DNA of 64,000 bases, taken from contig OZ025654.1 of NCBI GenBank assembly GCA_964019335.1, positions 310,001 through 374,000 on the forward strand. The letters run 5' to 3'. This document shows, piece by piece, positions 1 through 10,982 of this stretch (its first letter is position 1; each line of letters starts with the position of its first letter). This DNA is from Diplonema japonicum (Eukaryota > Euglenozoa > Diplonemea > Diplonemida > Diplonemidae). The translations under genes and the position numbers were made by a program. The notes under the pieces are model-generated. The model did no database searches, was not told the origin of the DNA, and saw nothing but the letters and a program-made list of their open reading frames with translations.

Positions 1-18
1 TTACTTCACGCTAAATCT

Positions 19-59
19 TTACTTCACGGTGAAATAATGGCCTGTTTTCCGTGAAGTAA
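19..59. repeat. perfect 11-bp inverted repeat
   Basis: TTACTTCACGG at 19-29 is exactly complementary to CCGTGAAGTAA at 49-59, with a 19-nt loop. It could form a hairpin in RNA or be part of a degraded mobile element. Confidence 0.6.
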
Positions 60-536
60 TAGGGGTTTCCGGTAAATAATATGCCTCGGTAGGCCAATTT
101 GTTGGCTCGGTTCAGTTCCCAGTGGGGCTACTTTTTTCCTCCGGTTTGTCAATTTTCCCCCAGGTTCAGTTCAATTGGCCAACTTTTGGTTCAGTTCCAA
201 GCTGGGCTACTTTTTCCTCCCAAATTTGCTCACTTTTGGCTAGGCCTTGTTCCTAGTTTCAACTTTTCTATTTAGGCAGCTTACCAAGCTCCCCAAAAGA
301 CTTCAAAATACCGAAGCAGCAGCGAGTGGCCGCGCCAGGTATGAGAAGGCCTGATTAGAGATGGTGACAGTGGCAATGCCAGCGACAGCGGCAGCTCTTA
401 GTCAACAAAAGGAGGGAAAACAACTTGTATTGTAACCTTTGTAACCCCTCTCTTGTTGTACCCCTTGTCACCCCGTTGTGCCCCTCGTGGTGAAGTAATT
501 TCAGAGTGTCGTGAAATAAAACCACTTACCTGCCGC

Positions 537-628
537 CAAGTAATGCTTTACCGACCTCTCGGTTCCGCCCTGCGGGCCCTCGACGGTAAAATGACGGAAC
601 CTCGAGGTAACGGTAAAGTCATTACTTG
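537..628. repeat. imperfect 31-34 bp inverted repeat (hairpin)
   Basis: The left arm at 537-567 starts CAAGTAATG and ends CGGTTCCG. The right arm at 595-628 starts CGGAACC and ends CATTACTTG. The arms pair with a few small gaps around a 27-nt loop. The size and the complementary outer ends resemble a miniature inverted-repeat element or a stable RNA hairpin. No target duplication is evident. Confidence 0.6.
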
Positions 629-678
629 TTGGCTTAAATAGCTATTATTTCTTCTTTCTTTCTTGTTGTTCTCCCAAT

Positions 679-3600
679 TCATACCCAATAATCGGCTTCG
701 GAAACTACATTTTTGATAATCTCCCTCCGCCTGCTCGCCACAGTAATAAAAGGCTCAGTGTAGCTGGGGAACTGTTCTAGAATCTCGCGAAACCCAACCG
801 CAGATAAATAATACATTTCGCTGTAGGTTTCCAGGTGAAGGTCCGCGGGCTGAGGAACACCTAGCAAACACGAAATCTCACCCCAGAAAGTGTCCACGCT
901 TTCAATAACCTTTTTGTTTTCCCTCTTTTGTTATTTTTCTTTTTTTCCATACCGTATTTTCGACAGAAGCTATCGCCTTGCCCTTGAAAATAAAATAAAT
1001 CCCTGTTGCTGTAACGTCGAACTGCTGTCCCCTTTCAACGAGCACCTCTCCAGGGGCACCAAAGCGCAAGGATAACTTTGATACAATCCTGGCTAGAAAC
1101 ATGGGATTCTTACAAGTTCGCAGTATGTCGACCCTTTCAGCAGCGCGGATGTTCGCAAAGTAAGAAAGCTCACCGACCAGTTCCTCAGGCAGCTCTTCTT
1201 TCAGATCATCGAACTGACCCTCGTATACCTGCTTTGTCTTCGACCACAGCATTCTGTGGTATTTAAGAATGTCACTGGTGGTGGGCTCGTCCAGCCGACG
1301 GTGCTCGGCTACTGCGACAATCATGTCCAACCGGTTAAGAAAGACCTCATTGTGCGTCATCTTCATAGTTGTCTGCAGGTAAGCGATGACCGTAGCAAAG
1401 ATGGCGATCCCTGCAACAACAAGTATGATGCACATCATGGTCTGCTTGTCCGTGATGGGCCACGGTTGTCCGTACCCTGCAAACCCTCTGATCGCCCAGT
1501 GGAACCCGATGAGGTTTCGTTCCACAGTATTCATTTTGTCATAATCTTCTATTCTAAAGTACGCCCCCTGAGCACTCCAACCATACCCGTAGATAAGCTT
1601 GTCGTTCTGTGTGCCTGGTTCGTCCGTCACAATGTTGCACACAACCCCCGTCCAGTACAGGACGTACACCAACATGCATAGGTTTATGACTATTTTAATA
1701 AACACAGGAGACTCTTCCGACATGAACGATTCGCCGCAAGACTGAACAAGCCCTGGGAATCTAGCCAGGTTCAGCATTCTGTTTAATCTCACCCACGTGT
1801 ATTTTCCAAGCACCTCTTTGTCCGCCATTAGAAAAAACAGTTCCCAAGGAAGACACGCGATCAAATCGGTTATGAACCACCCGTGAAGATAAATCTCTGT
1901 GATCTGCTCGGGGGAGGTTATCCTTATGCCCCTGTCATTTGTGACAGGCTCGCGGAAGTTCAATACGATGTCTACGAAATACACACAGTCGCATATGTAG
2001 CCCAGCACGAGGAATAAAATGGTTTCTGTGGTGTATCCAGGGCTTGACATGATCAGTCTGGAGGGCACCAAGAAGCAGTCCACCAAGACGGCCGCTAGTT
2101 TTACCGCGTTCCAAATCTCCGCAAAGCGGAAACGGAACTCTGAAGAAATCGATTGGTTGTCCTGCCCATGAAAGCCAAGCAGCCTTCGTACGATCTTTCT
2201 ATCCGCCGAGCGCTGTTCAAGAAGACCCTCTAAGTCGCTGTCTACGGCGAAAGGGTCTGTCGAGTTCTTCCGTTTCGCAGAATCGATGCTTTCCCTGCCT
2301 CTTTTGGGTGTGGATACCTCAGGAATAATGTGATGCTGGCCAAAACGGCGGTTGATACCAACCTGGAATTGGTCTGCCCTTTCGGTTTCCTGATCGTCCA
2401 CCACGACACCTGAGAACCGTGCACCCGACTGGTCCACCGACAGCACTAAGTTATCATCAGAACTACGGATTCCTTTCGTCTCATCTGTCTCTGCCTTTGT
2501 TACTGCCGTTTGAAGCTTCACAGCCCACATGTCCGCAACCACCACGTCGTTATACTTCTGTAGGAATTCCTTGGCGGTACCCCACATTCTGTTCTTCATC
2601 TCTAAAAGTGCGTGTGTGTAGAGGCCGTTGACCTCCTCTATGATGGATAACTCCGCCAAGCCTTCGCAAGCCACCTCAAACGGTAGCTTGTACACAGCAT
2701 GGTGGATAAGAGGACGCCAGTATGTAATAATTTGGTCGCAGGAATCGTGAAGCAGAGTTTGGTGGGATATCGTCTTGTCGACGACAGCCCCGAGGGAGTG
2801 TGTCACGGACACCATGGCGTGGCACTCTGCTCGCGAGCGCGCGGTGGAGTTGAACGATTCGACGTCCAACACGTTGAAGAGCTTCGCCTCACCAGTTGCA
2901 AGACCGAAGCCCATCGAAATGTCCTGGTTTGCAACGGTATCCATCAGCTTCGCAACACACTCGCAGATGTCTCTGTATCCCGTTGTGATGGTCCACCTCG
3001 AGATTAACCTTTCTGCAAGGATGAACTCCACGTTCCCTCCAAACTTCTTTGTAAACATCGTGAATTTTGCGACCAGCTCCTTGTAGCGAATATCTTGCAA
3101 GGACTCGCCAAGCTGCAACACCAAAAATGCTGTCTCTAGACACCTGCTCTTCCGTGCCAGAATCGCGTTCGTCCTCGTAACAAGCAAGCCGTTGTCTACT
3201 TTCTCAATCCCGGTCCCCATCCTCAGCAACACTGAGTATGTGTGGCAATTATCTACTTCCAGAACCTCAATCACTCTCCCGATTCGTTCGTGCATTGCGG
3301 CCATCACATCGTTCGAGCGTGGAAGCACCTTCAGCAATTCCATGCCTTTGTACAGATCCCCTTCCTGCATGTGCAACCACATCACCGCGAGTTCGCTGTT
3401 GTCGCCCTCAACGCCGTCCATCACGGAGTACACAGGTGTCGCCTCATTAGCAAATGTGATGAGGTCGACCTGCATGAAAATGTAATACGATTCAACCTGC
3501 TTGACCTCGTGCCCTGCGTAGATGGTGGTGCAGTGAAAAGACGTGCAGACGTCAGCGAGACGGCTGGCGATAAACGCAGCGCCTGATATGGCCAGAGGGT

Positions 3601-4327
3601 AGCCTTTCAAACCCCCTTTGACAAATCTCCCTGAAGCAATTCCACTTGTGTAAGTTAAAGGGAAATTCTGTGCGTTAGGGAGCTTAGTGGAGGAGATCGC
3701 AACGCGGACAGCATTGACGAGGCAGGGGAAGGAGAGGAGGAAGGTGCCACCGGCACAAGAAACAAAAGAACCTTCGTTGATGCGGCATATATCTTCTAGC
3801 GCTTCGATCGTTGTCTCGATCCAATTGGTGAGGCCAGCGATGCTGGGCTCGGGGACCTCTGCTTCCGCTCCACAGACGGCCACCACATGCCCGGTAGAAA
3901 AGCTTATTGAGGTCATCAAGCGGCTGCTACGTCGGCGTTCAAAAGAGCGGCGGGAATCGCCTGCTGCTGGAGACACCACGACTAGGGGGTTGGGGATCTG
4001 CCCAGTCTCGCGGATGACATTTGAGAAATCTTCTATCAAGGTAGTACGGCGTCGTCGTGCTCCGGAAGATGTTCGCGAGTTCCTCCTTACTGTCTTGAAC
4101 TGTTCGCTGTGGGAGTACAGCAGCCATTTGTTCAGTCTCATCGTCACCAGCACTCCAATAACAGAAAACCCAACTATTACAATCCCAACAGCCCATGGGC
4201 TCTCCATGGCAGTCGACACGTAGCACAGCACCCCGCATAATGAAGTGTTTAACACCACAGCAATGTAGCAGACCTTTCGCAGGACCGAGCGAAGCTCCTG
4301 CACTTCATCATATGACAAGGTGGTCAT
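679..4327 (-). CDS. cyclase-homology / cyclic-nucleotide-gated channel fusion protein, 2 exons
   Basis: Exon 1 runs 4327-953 and exon 2 runs 909-679, giving 1201 residues. The N-terminus has two hydrophobic helices (about 20-70). Two regions resembling class III nucleotidyl cyclase folds follow (about 150-330 and 360-600). Both look degenerate, since no metal-binding Asp pair is apparent, so they may bind ligand or mediate dimerisation rather than catalyse. The C-terminal half is a six-helix channel with an acidic S2-S3, an S4 with only a few basic residues, a pore with GYG near residue 950, and a cyclic-nucleotide-binding domain that ends in exon 2. Joining the exons restores the expected strand-turn of that domain ending in FWGEIS. 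It probably gates cations at the plasma or flagellar membrane. A four-codon uORF (Met-Ala-Asn-Ser) ends just before the start codon. The channel call is firm. The cyclase-homology call is moderate. Confidence 0.85.
910..952 (-). other. 43-nt cis-intron in the channel gene
   Basis: The donor is GTATGG and the acceptor AAAAAG. Removal joins codon ACG to GTT in phase 0 and rebuilds the cyclic-nucleotide-binding domain. Reading through it instead hits a stop after 16 codons. The intron is purine-rich and lacks a clear pyrimidine tract. Confidence 0.8.
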
Positions 4328-5830
4328 GTCACGAGTTCGCCATCAGTTTTTTTCCCGCTTCCCCCTCTTTGGGCTTTTTATTCCTTTTTTTCTTTAGATT
4401 GGCGGGGGACAAAAAAAAAGATTTGAATCTTATTTCACAAAGGCGAACCCTTTTTCCTTTTTCTTTTGTGACTTGCACCATTGAATGAAAAAAAAAAAAA
4501 AAAAAACATGCCCTGGAAAGAAAAGAGTGACGGACATGGTCGAGAGAGGGCTTTTACAGTATTCCTTTTCTTTTTTCTTTTTTTTTTGGTCTTTACATTT
4601 CCTTTTTTTCTCTTTTTGGGGGAGGGTATTAAAGCCCGAGTGCCCCTCAAAAAAAGAAAAAAGAATGAAAAAAAAAAAAGGAATATAGAAAGTGATAATT
4701 TCACAAACTAAATGAGGGGTGCACCCCCTTTTCCTCTTCCTTTTGTTCCCTCTTTTCTTTTTTTCTCTCCCGAACAATACTCCCTCTGAGCAACACAAAG
4801 AGGGGGGGGGGGGGGGGGAGGTGACTAATAATCGCGTACACGCCGAGAAACGGCAATCAAAAGAAACAAATGAACTATGATAAGAAGAGGTAAGATTCCG
4901 TTGTGCTGCTAATAATCCCCTCTAGAGGAAACGTTACACACCTGAGCCTTCCAAAAAAAAAAAACAAACAATTCCGGGAGCTGCTCCGTGCAATTTTCTT
5001 GTTTACAGCGTCCCTTTACCAGGTTTGAAAAAAGTACCCACGAGCAGACCACCCCCGGGCATCTACAATGGATAATGCCCTCCTGCACAATGCAAATAAA
5101 TAGCGAAAAATGGACCATAAAAAAAGGGGGGGGGGGAAACTAACTGGTCAGCGGGTGCACATAGCTAATCTTAAGCCATCAAAAACACCCTTTTGATTTG
5201 CTCCTCCCCAATGAAAATCTTTGTAGTGAAGGGCAACTATTGCAAGAAGTTGTTTTTTGAAATGAAAATAAAAAAGCCGGACATTAGGAGAGAAAAGAAA
5301 AGATTCAAAGCTCATCTTTGTCTCGCTCTTTTTCTTTTGTACTACCTTACGCAGGATTCTGCATATGGCTGCCTTGCTGTCTTTAGCTTCGAGACTGCAA
5401 AGTAAAGAAAAAGAAGAGAATACAATGAAACGGCGCTGCTTTTTTTTTCTTTTTTTCTTTTTTATGGGTATGAAAAGAAGAAAAACTGAAAAGAAAAAAA
5501 CCACCCACCTCAGAAGCCTGAACAAAGAAATGAAGAAAGAAATAGTTTTTACACCCCTCAGTTTTTTACCGTCAAAAAGAAGATTGGGTCAGGATCGAGC
5601 CACCGGGACCTGAGAGGAGCAAAGTAATTCTTTTTCTCTTTTCTTAAAAAGAAACGCTACAGTAACTTCTGGGGGAGAGTGGGTAAAAACAATGAAAACT
5701 AGGGAAAGGGGAGAGATGCCTTTTTCTTCTCATATTCACTTTTTTTTTTACTGGGTACGTAGTGCTATACAACAAAAAGAACAAAAATCCGAATGCAGGG
5801 TTTCTGCTTCACACGGGGGAACCAACAATG
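4328..5830. other. intergenic, homopolymer-rich
   Basis: This is the upstream region of the channel gene and the downstream region of the calpain gene. It consists of A/T runs and a 19-nt G run at 4801-4819. The open frames here are made of Lys/Phe homopolymers and have no family resemblance. I see no gene. Confidence 0.6.
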
Positions 5831-8697
5831 CTACCGAGTTGACATAACTCTCAAAGACACAAAAAGAGTGCCTGTGACACTGGCCCTGTCCTTCTTAGAG
5901 GGGTCAGGCTGCACTTTGAAAGAAGTAGTGAAGGCAGACCCTTTGCTGTTAGCCTCTGTCAGCGTCATGATGGTAGAACAGTGGATATCAACATGGCCTA
6001 GGAAAGCCTTCGAAAAAGACTTTTTTGAGAAAATCGAAACACGCACACAGTCCTGCACGGGCACTATAAACCTGAACACCTCGTTCCACACAGGCGATAG
6101 CGTCTTTGCCGCCACCTTTGTTGTCTTCTTCTGCGGGTTGCTGTGCCCTGAGCCCACCCCACCATTTTGCGTCACCTCCCGCAGTTTTACTTCACAGAAC
6201 GGGTTCTGCGAGCCCTTATCAGCAAGCCCTTCCGCCGACAGAAGTCCGATCTGTTTCAAAAAAAATAAAATAAAACAATACTCTTTAAAGCTGTCTGTCA
6301 TACCTCAACGCGTGCTTCAGAGAGGCACGCTTTCCCCATGGAGGCCGCCCTGTCTTGCTGCACCTCCATGAACGACTTGCGGTGTGACCGTGGTGCCTCC
6401 AGGGTTATGTCTGGCGGAGGTGCTTCATAGTACTTCGACGTGTCGACTTCCGTTATCGGATCTGGCTCCGTCAGGGGCTCGTGTTTTGTTAAGGGCTCAG
6501 GAGGTATGACCTCGAACGCGATTACCTCATCGTCATCATCGTGAGGGAGAGGTATAGGCACGGCAACGGTTGGGGACACGTGAACCTCTTCTGGTAGAGC
6601 GATCTCGAAATTGCCGAGGTTCCCCTCCACCACCTCTTCCTCTGCCTTGGGCATGAGCTGTACCTGCGGGTTCGGAACCACAGGGCTGATGGGCTGTGCC
6701 CTAATCTCGTCGTCCATGTAAGTGGTGCTGTTCAAGTCGATGCCTGAGTCCACAGGGGGCAGGTCTACTGGAGGCATGTACTTCGGGAGGCTGGTCTTTG
6801 AGCAGTCTGCGAGATCCTCACTGTCGTCACCTTGATACGAGTACAGCAGCCGCTCGCTGGCCGACGATTTGATCTCACCACCTGTTAGTTTTGGGCCTTT
6901 CATTTGGTGCAGCGTCCCAGCTGGCTTCCAGTCGCTGAACTTCACTTCCTTGGCGCTGGCCCTCCATGTCCCTTCGTCCTTCGGCCGTACGAACATGGCA
7001 CCTACGGAGGAGAGGTCCTCGATGTGCAGAGACATGCTGTACCCTCCTGTCATGTTGCTGTCCTTCAACTGGGGTACCACTAGGATCTTCTTCCCCAAAA
7101 GGTCGTTTGTTATGGTGAGGAGCGTGTACCTGTCCCTTTTCAATGTCCCGATGGACTCGATCACCTTCACCTTGTCCTTCTGTGCCTTTGCCACGACGTA
7201 GAGGGCCATCGCCTTGAGCTCCATTCCTTCCTTTCCTCTTGTGTCGTTCTGTTGCACACCTATCCACACTTTCTTGCCAATGTAGAAGTCCGACGGGTTG
7301 ATAAAGAGTTGTACGGCGACCTTCGGTGCAGGTTCCCATGTGCTCTTCAAGAAGCAGCATTCATAGCTCAGCAGCGGGAATCCGGTGGTGCATGTGTTAA
7401 ACCATTTCTTCACATCGGCCCACGACATGTAAAACACACCATCTTCCTTTTTGTTGTACAGGTGCTGTGCGAGGGGGTCGTCTGTTCCCCATGTCCCCTT
7501 CCACAGCCCGTGCTGAGTCGTGCCCCAAGGGTTTCGCAGCTTTAGCAGTGTCTCGCCCTCATCATGCAACCCGAGGACGGAGTACGAATGCTCGCAGATG
7601 AGGTCCATGCTGCGGTACCTATCCCACGTCTCCTGATCAGCCGGCTTTGCTGCGGAGTAGCTGGACATGAGGTTCTTCCCAGGAGTCCCGAGCACCATGG
7701 TGGCACCTTCGTGCAGTTCTGTTCTGATGGTTTCAAACTCCTCTTGGCTACCGGTGATCGCAGTGATCTTGGTAGGGCAGCCTGTCAGGTCTGTGAAGGC
7801 GTACCCGCACTGTGCGGACTTCAGGCCCGCATAGCTTCCCACCGCCTTGGCGTAAGCCTTCTCGAGGAGCGGGATCCATAACTCGGTGGGAGTGACGCGA
7901 TTTTGAGCAAAAGCAAGATTACATCCAGAAAAAGGGAGGAAATCGTCAACAACAATATCGCTCCAAGCGCCGTCTAGGCAGAAGCGGAGGCGGTGGATGC
8001 CAAGGTCGGGGGACTGGCGGGGTGTGAACATGAAGTCGATAAGAGGGGTGTGCTTGGCGATGGACGTGATAGCCGCCATGAGGGCACAGTCAGCAAGAGC
8101 ACCTTGGTTAACATTCAAGGGCGAGATATCAGACACAAGAAACGACCCCGGGGCTGGCGGCTTGAAAGAATACCGCTTGGGAAGATCACCCCTTTGCCAT
8201 GGCTGCTGAAAGGACAGTTCTGCGGGTGGAAATCTTGGATCCATGAAACGAATGTTATTTGTTTCGCACAGCTCTGCGACGCTGGTGTCCACGCACCCCA
8301 CCTCTGCTTCGATCTCGTCTTGCAGGTGCTGTGGGAGGCTGAATATGAATGAGGCAAGCTGTGACTTATTTGTTTCGTGATTTTTTCCGTTCTGTTTTTC
8401 AAGCCACTCCTTTGAGACTGGTCCCACAGCGATGCTCTTAGTGAGGCCTGTCCATCTTCCCTTCACCAAAAGCTGTGTTTCGCCTGGGTGGACGGAAAGA
8501 ACCATTTTCCCGCATTCTTCTTTCACGCCATCACCCTTTTCAGCTATGACGGCACCCTCCCTTAAGGTGTATTTGCAAATAAACTGCTTGTCTTTTGTCT
8601 CGTTGCTGAACGTTAATGACTTGACGCTTTCCCCTTCCACAGATTCCTCATTTTCGTGCAGGAATAGACCATCTTTGACCTCTTTTCTCGTAGCCAT
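5831..8697 (-). CDS. calpain-type cysteine protease with C-terminal C2 domain, 2 exons
   Basis: Exon 1 runs 8697-6304 and exon 2 runs 6250-5831, giving 937 residues. Residues about 25-105 resemble DUF1935, including the strand motif HPGETQLLVKG, as in kinetoplastid calpains. The protease core follows, with all three catalytic residues present: Cys204 in GALADCALM, His370 in CEHSYSVLG and Asn389 in LRNPWG. It should therefore be a competent calcium-regulated protease, unlike many protist calpains that have lost the triad. A beta-rich domain (about 440-590) resembles calpain domain III. An acidic Pro/Glu-rich linker then leads to a C2 domain encoded mainly by exon 2, which would target membranes. 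The start codon lies directly after an 18-nt C run plus AAG, an unusually close acceptor-like context. Confidence 0.9.
6251..6303 (-). other. 53-nt cis-intron in the calpain gene
   Basis: The donor is GTATGA and the acceptor TTGAAACAG, with a T-rich tract before it. Removal joins codon GAG to ATC in phase 0 and starts the C2 domain with ARVEIGLLSAEGL, a typical first strand. Without splicing, the calpain ORF ends three residues earlier, without a C2 domain. Confidence 0.85.
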
Positions 8698-10982
8698 CTT
8701 GGGGGGGGGGGGGGGGGGTTCACTATCGATATTTAGAAAGCTTTAAAAAAAAGGTTTTATGTTTTGAAATGAAGTCACTAATTGGAGGTGGGGGGGGACA
8801 ACACGGCAGAACTGTATGGCTGTCAAACAGAGTATATCGCAAAAAAAAAAAAAGAAAGAGAAGAGGGGAGCAGGAATAATTGGTACAATTGGGCCAAACA
8901 ACGTTATGGGCCGCAAAGTATGCTTGTTTTTTCTTTTGAAACACCGGTAACAGAAACTCTTTTTTATTTCTTCTTTTTCTTCTTGTTTCTACTTTTTCTT
9001 CGCTTTTAGCGCGTAGCAAAGGGCAGAATCATTTTCATTTCTACTCGAAAAAAAAAATAATGTAAGAGTTAAAGGAGGCCGGTGTTGGCGGCACCCTGCT
9101 TTAAAAAAAAAAAAAAAAGAGGAACTGGCCCGTTGTTTGTACGTGCCGCGGGTAAAAATCTGGAGATTGAGAAGTTCGTAATTACGATTAACCCGAAACA
9201 CGTTGCCAAACGTTCCCTTTTTGTTTAAAGACAAGTCAAAAAAAAAAAAAGAAAACAGCATGCCGAAAGAAAGGCGGATGAGGAGAGAGAACAACAAGCA
9301 ATACTAAAAAGAAAGGTGAAGGACCGAAGAATGCAAACCGCGAAAATACTTTCTACTCTGGATATAAAAAAAAAAAAAAAAAAAGAGACATTTAAGGGTA
9401 CCTGCGGTATGTGGCAGGACGCCTGGAAAAAAAAAGGAAGAAAATAACAGGGGGAAGAGGCGAAAATAACACACTGCAACAAGCAATGACCTTATTACTT
9501 TATTACTGGGCCGAGATGGTAATATGCAGAACCGAGTGTATGGTAGAGCCTTCCACGACATGATCACGCTGATCGGAGAAGTAATGAACCTCCGGGGACG
9601 TGAACTAATATGAGTTAAAGGACAGTCTGCGAGACGGTAGTGTTTTAAAACTTGTTGCTTGGGCACAATTCGATTCCAAATTCAAATCAAAACTGTAGGG
9701 GGGGGGGGGGGGAACGTACAGAGTGGGGCTCGAAAGAACAACCAGTTAAGGCAATAGTAAGAAAAAAGCATAGTAAAGAAAATAATATAAAATGATAAAA
9801 AAGGACTCGACTTTCGTTCCGAGTTCTGCCTCCTTGTGCCCGCTCCGACTCATGTTACTCGGGAGGCATTCTTTTTGGGACACAGTGTATAAAAAAAAAA
9901 CTCAAAGTACAGGACAAGCCCCCCGCTAGAGGGCCGCCCTATGGGAGGGGGTCTATCTGTTAATAAATAAAAAAAGAAAAGAACCAATCAACTACAAGGA
10001 CGTCCCCTTCAACAGCGGTTTCTCGTCTTTTTTGGTTGCTCAGTTTCTTGTAAGAACAAAAAAAAAAAAAAAAAAAGAGTAGCGATAACACGCAGTACTT
10101 TTCTCAGGTCTTGTATCGTGTGCACAAAATGCATGCTGGGTCCTGACTCTTTTTTTTATTCTTCCTATTTCTTTTTTTTCGTTCTTTTTTTCTTTTTATC
10201 ATATTCCCCCAACCCATCCCGACCATTTAAACCCAAAGGCTATGAAGCCACAAGCAGGCCAGAATGGGAAACGGGTGGGGGGGGGTGGAAATATATTCGA
10301 GGTGTTTTGCCTCTTTACCATGCCAAGAAGAAAAAGAAAAAAGTCCAAAAAAAAAGGGGGGGGAAGGAGGGTGTGACCAAATAGAAAGAAGAAAATAGAA
10401 GGGAAAAAAAAAGAATAACTTAACAGAAGTAAAAGGTACGCTCTCTCACTGCACTATGCACTGAGATCTTTACATTCTTTCCTCAGTTCTACACCAAAGC
10501 TTGATTTCCTTGTCGCTCTCTATTTCTGTTCGGGTTGCAGATCCCCGTTCAGTGCCCTTGTCCAGCTCATATTGTTGGGGCTGGAAAAAGTACAAAAAAA
10601 TAGAACATCTCTTAATTTATGAAAGAAAAAAAAAAAGAAGAAGATAAAAAATGCACTTTTCTTTTTTCTTTTGAAAGCGACGCAGCGACCGTGCTGCTAA
10701 AAAGCCAATAGTTTCGCTTTTCTGTTCTCTTTTCTGAGCAGACCCGATATCATTAATAATTAGGATAAACTCACAGTGATCACATCGATCATTAATCAAG
10801 ATCGACCGATCACTACCCGGTTTTTAATCCTGTAGACCCCACCAGAAACCCGACTGCGGTCGAATAATCTGCATACATAATAAATAAAAAAAATACAAAA
10901 GAAATAAAACTGTTGATATGAACGAAAACGAAAAAAATAATAATAATCTGCTTCCCCCCCCCCTCTTTTTTATTAAATCTTA
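8698..10982. other. long intergenic region
   Basis: No supported gene is present. It contains the calpain upstream G/C run at 8701-8718, a G15 run near 9698, many A/T tracts, one retroelement-tail-like relic (9606-9640) and a GATC-rich patch near 10760-10815. ORFs here are low-complexity Lys/Phe frames. Confidence 0.6.
9606..9640 (-). repeat. relic of a non-LTR 3' terminus
   Basis: On the minus strand this matches the 3' end of the 42-kb retroelement: a GTCT/AGAC hairpin followed by CCTTTAACTCATAT. The loop differs (CGC instead of CACAA) while the stem is kept. Confidence 0.45.

Larger units (their letters stand above)
1..678. other. intergenic region with short inverted and direct repeats
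   Basis: I see no convincing coding sequence here. It holds two inverted repeats (listed separately) and a direct repeat at 109-142 and 188-220 sharing the core GGTTCAGTTCC and GGGCTACTTTTT. The motif TTACTTCACG recurs at 1 and 19 and in inverse form near 49 and 488. It lies downstream of the channel gene, so part of it may be 3' UTR. Confidence 0.5.

Noticed and set aside
4430-5613. Several ORFs of 70-125 residues on both strands between the channel and calpain genes
   Set aside because: They are almost entirely Lys, Phe or Ser runs from A/T homopolymers, with no recognisable domain.
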